A DNA stretch of 29,840 nucleotides from JANWXD01 sp037446115 (GTDB taxonomy: Bacteria > Acidobacteriota > Terriglobia > Bryobacterales > Bryobacteraceae): positions 1 through 29,840 of the forward strand of contig JBBIJF010000041.1 in NCBI GenBank assembly GCA_037446115.1, in the 5' to 3' direction. Position 1 is the first letter of the stretch; every line of letters starts with the position of its first letter. Position numbers and translations under genes: made by a program. Shown piece after piece: positions 28,548 through 29,840 of this stretch. Under the pieces are notes generated by a model that saw only the letters and a program-made list of their open reading frames with translations, had not been told where the DNA came from and made no database searches.

Positions 28548-29804
28548 GTGAGGCTCGTGACGGGTGTGCTCAGCCAGGCGTTGGCCTCGCTGTGGCGGCA
28601 CAAGTTGCGCAGCTTCCTGACCATGTTCGGCATCGCCTGGGGTGTGGCGTCGCTGGTGCTGATGAGCGCCCTGTGCGACGGCTTCCGGCAGGGCCAGCGG
28701 CAAAACGCCCGGCAAATCGGCGACAGCATCGTCATGGTCTGGGGCGGGCGCACGGAACGGCAGGCCGGCGGCCAGCGCGCCGGGCGGCGCATTTTCCTCG
28801 AAGCACGCGACGTGGAGGTGATCCGCGCGCAGTGCCCGCTGGTGAGCGTGGTCGCTGCGGAGATCAAGACGGAGGTTTCCGCCGCCAGCGCATTCAACGC
28901 GGGAACCTTTCTCACCCTGGGTGTGACGCCGGAGTATCTAGCGCTGCGCAACCTTCCGGTGGCGCGCGGGCGGCAGATCCATGAGGCGGACGTGGCGGAG
29001 CGGCGCCGGGTGTGCGTGCTCGGCGACTCGGTGCGGAAGCATCTGTTCGAGCACCGGGAGGCGCTGGGCGGCACGGTGACGCTCAACGGGTACCGCTACG
29101 CCGTGGTGGGGCTGATGAGCGAGAAGGAGCAGAATTCCTCCTACGACGGCTGGGACAACGACAAGATCCTCGTGCCGCAATCGAGCCTGCTGCGCGACTG
29201 CCCGCCGCGGCAGCCGGACTGGCGCCCCGGACGCGTGCAGGCGATTCTGTACCGTCCGGCGTCGGTGCGCGACTGGGCCGCGGCGCAGCGCCAGGTGCGC
29301 GCCGTGCTGGGGCGGCTGCACGGATTCGATCCGGCGGATGAAGGGGCACTGCCGATGTGGGATACGGTGGAGAGCGCCGAGCTGTTCGATCGGGTCTTCA
29401 ACGCCACCGAGCTGTTCCTGGCGCTGATCTCGCTGGTGACGCTGAGCCTGGGCGCGGTGGGCGTGATGAACACGATGATGACGGCGGTGGCGGAGCGCAC
29501 CAGCGAAGTGGGGCTCAAGATGGCGCTAGGGGCCACGCGGCGGAGGGTGCTGGGCGAGTTTTTTGCCGAAGGCGTGGTGCTGGCTTCGTTGAGCGGCATG
29601 GTGGGGCTGACGGGGGTGGCGGCGCTGGCCGCGATCGTGAACGCGCTGCCGATGCCGGCCCTGTTCGCCGGCCTGCCCATCGGCCGGCGCACGGCGGTTG
29701 CGGCGGCGGCGGCCCTGGCCGCGACGGCGGTGCTCTCGGCCCTGCCCCCGGCCTGGCGGGCAGCGCGCCTCCAACCGGTCGAAGCGCTGCGGGAGGCGCG
29801 CTAA
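28548..29804 (+). CDS. MacB/FtsX-type ABC transporter permease
   Basis: This 418-residue membrane protein has one N-terminal helix (SFLTMFGIAWGVASLVLMSAL), a MacB-like periplasmic core domain (about 45-275) and three C-terminal helices of the FtsX domain. These include LFLALISLVTLSLGAVGVMNTM and FAEGVVLASLSGMVGLTGVAAL, and the end, PAWRAARLQPVEALREAR, is the usual signature. TSEVGLKMALGATRRRVL is the coupling motif before the second helix. Such permeases work with a separate ATPase in lipoprotein or peptide export; none is in the window. The start is uncertain: GTG at 28548 is preceded by AGGGAG at 28529-28534, and GTG 28557 is an alternative. The frame is open far upstream, but that part is antisense to the CDF gene. 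Confidence 0.9.
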   Translation: MRLVTGVLSQALASLWRHKLRSFLTMFGIAWGVASLVLMSALCDGFRQGQRQNARQIGDSIVMVWGGRTERQAGGQRAGRRIFLEARDVEVIRAQCPLVSVVAAEIKTEVSAASAFNAGTFLTLGVTPEYLALRNLPVARGRQIHEADVAERRRVCVLGDSVRKHLFEHREALGGTVTLNGYRYAVVGLMSEKEQNSSYDGWDNDKILVPQSSLLRDCPPRQPDWRPGRVQAILYRPASVRDWAAAQRQVRAVLGRLHGFDPADEGALPMWDTVESAELFDRVFNATELFLALISLVTLSLGAVGVMNTMMTAVAERTSEVGLKMALGATRRRVLGEFFAEGVVLASLSGMVGLTGVAALAAIVNALPMPALFAGLPIGRRTAVAAAAALAATAVLSALPPAWRAARLQPVEALREAR

Positions 29805-29809
29805 AGGGA

Positions 29810-29840
29810 ATGCTGCGGTGGCTGTGGAGCGAAGCGCTGA
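29810..29840 (+). CDS. Start of a further gene, cut by the window edge
   Basis: An ATG at 29810, 5 bp after the permease stop, opens a frame reading MLRWLWSEAL to the end of the window. AAAGGG lies immediately upstream but at very short spacing. The N-terminus would fit another MacB-type permease of the same operon, but ten residues are too few to decide. Confidence 0.35.
   Translation, partial: MLRWLWSEAL

Overview
This window is high-GC bacterial chromosome, roughly two thirds G+C by eye. The gene content suggests an acidobacterium, most likely of the Bryobacter/Solibacter type. It has an Oar-like TonB-dependent receptor with an N-terminal carboxypeptidase-regulatory domain, a sensor kinase with two-component-regulator propellers, a periplasmic-type molybdenum hydroxylase operon, a DUF1326 protein, and MacB/FtsX-type permeases. 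The taxonomic call is an inference from gene families only. I saw no rRNA, tRNA, CRISPR array, prophage or insertion sequence.

Layout. (1) 303-1711: a cytosolic Asp-box (BNR) propeller protein whose stop codon overlaps the start of a MoaD/ThiS-like protein ending in Gly-Gly. (2) 1718-3093, minus strand: truA and pyrE. (3) 3223-5163: a long TolC-family outer-membrane protein, followed by a 428-bp gene-free stretch with an inverted repeat and the promoter of the next operon. (4) 5592-9569: a four-gene operon for a Tat-exported molybdenum hydroxylase (2Fe-2S, molybdopterin and FAD subunits) plus a 71-residue Cys-containing protein of unknown role. A secreted DUF1326 protein follows. (5) 10516-21189: a glycan-utilisation-like locus. 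A TonB-dependent receptor, a GH5-like enzyme and a GH53 endo-galactanase lie on the minus strand. They diverge from a LuxR-type response regulator and a kinase with 14 propeller repeats. The shared intergenic region holds two palindromes between two good promoters. (6) 21212-25030, minus strand: a tight operon rlmH - cobO - accD - ABC-F ATPase, with a probable frameshift at the end of the ABC-F gene. (7) 25080-29840: an FHA-GAF-PP2C (RsbU-type) phosphatase, an SDR dehydrogenase, a cation diffusion facilitator, a MacB-like ABC permease, and the first codons of another gene.

How the genes fit together. The most coherent accessory system is the glycan locus. A periplasmic-sensing kinase and its partner regulator probably control the uptake receptor and two secreted glycosidases for galactan-type plant polysaccharides. 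The molybdenum hydroxylase operon probably oxidises aldehydes or N-heterocycles in the periplasm. Housekeeping genes (truA, pyrE, accD, rlmH, cobO) fill the gaps. Several of them, together with the SDR and CDF genes, share a -10-like hexamer only 5-8 nt ahead of the start codon and no clear Shine-Dalgarno sequence, which suggests leaderless transcripts.
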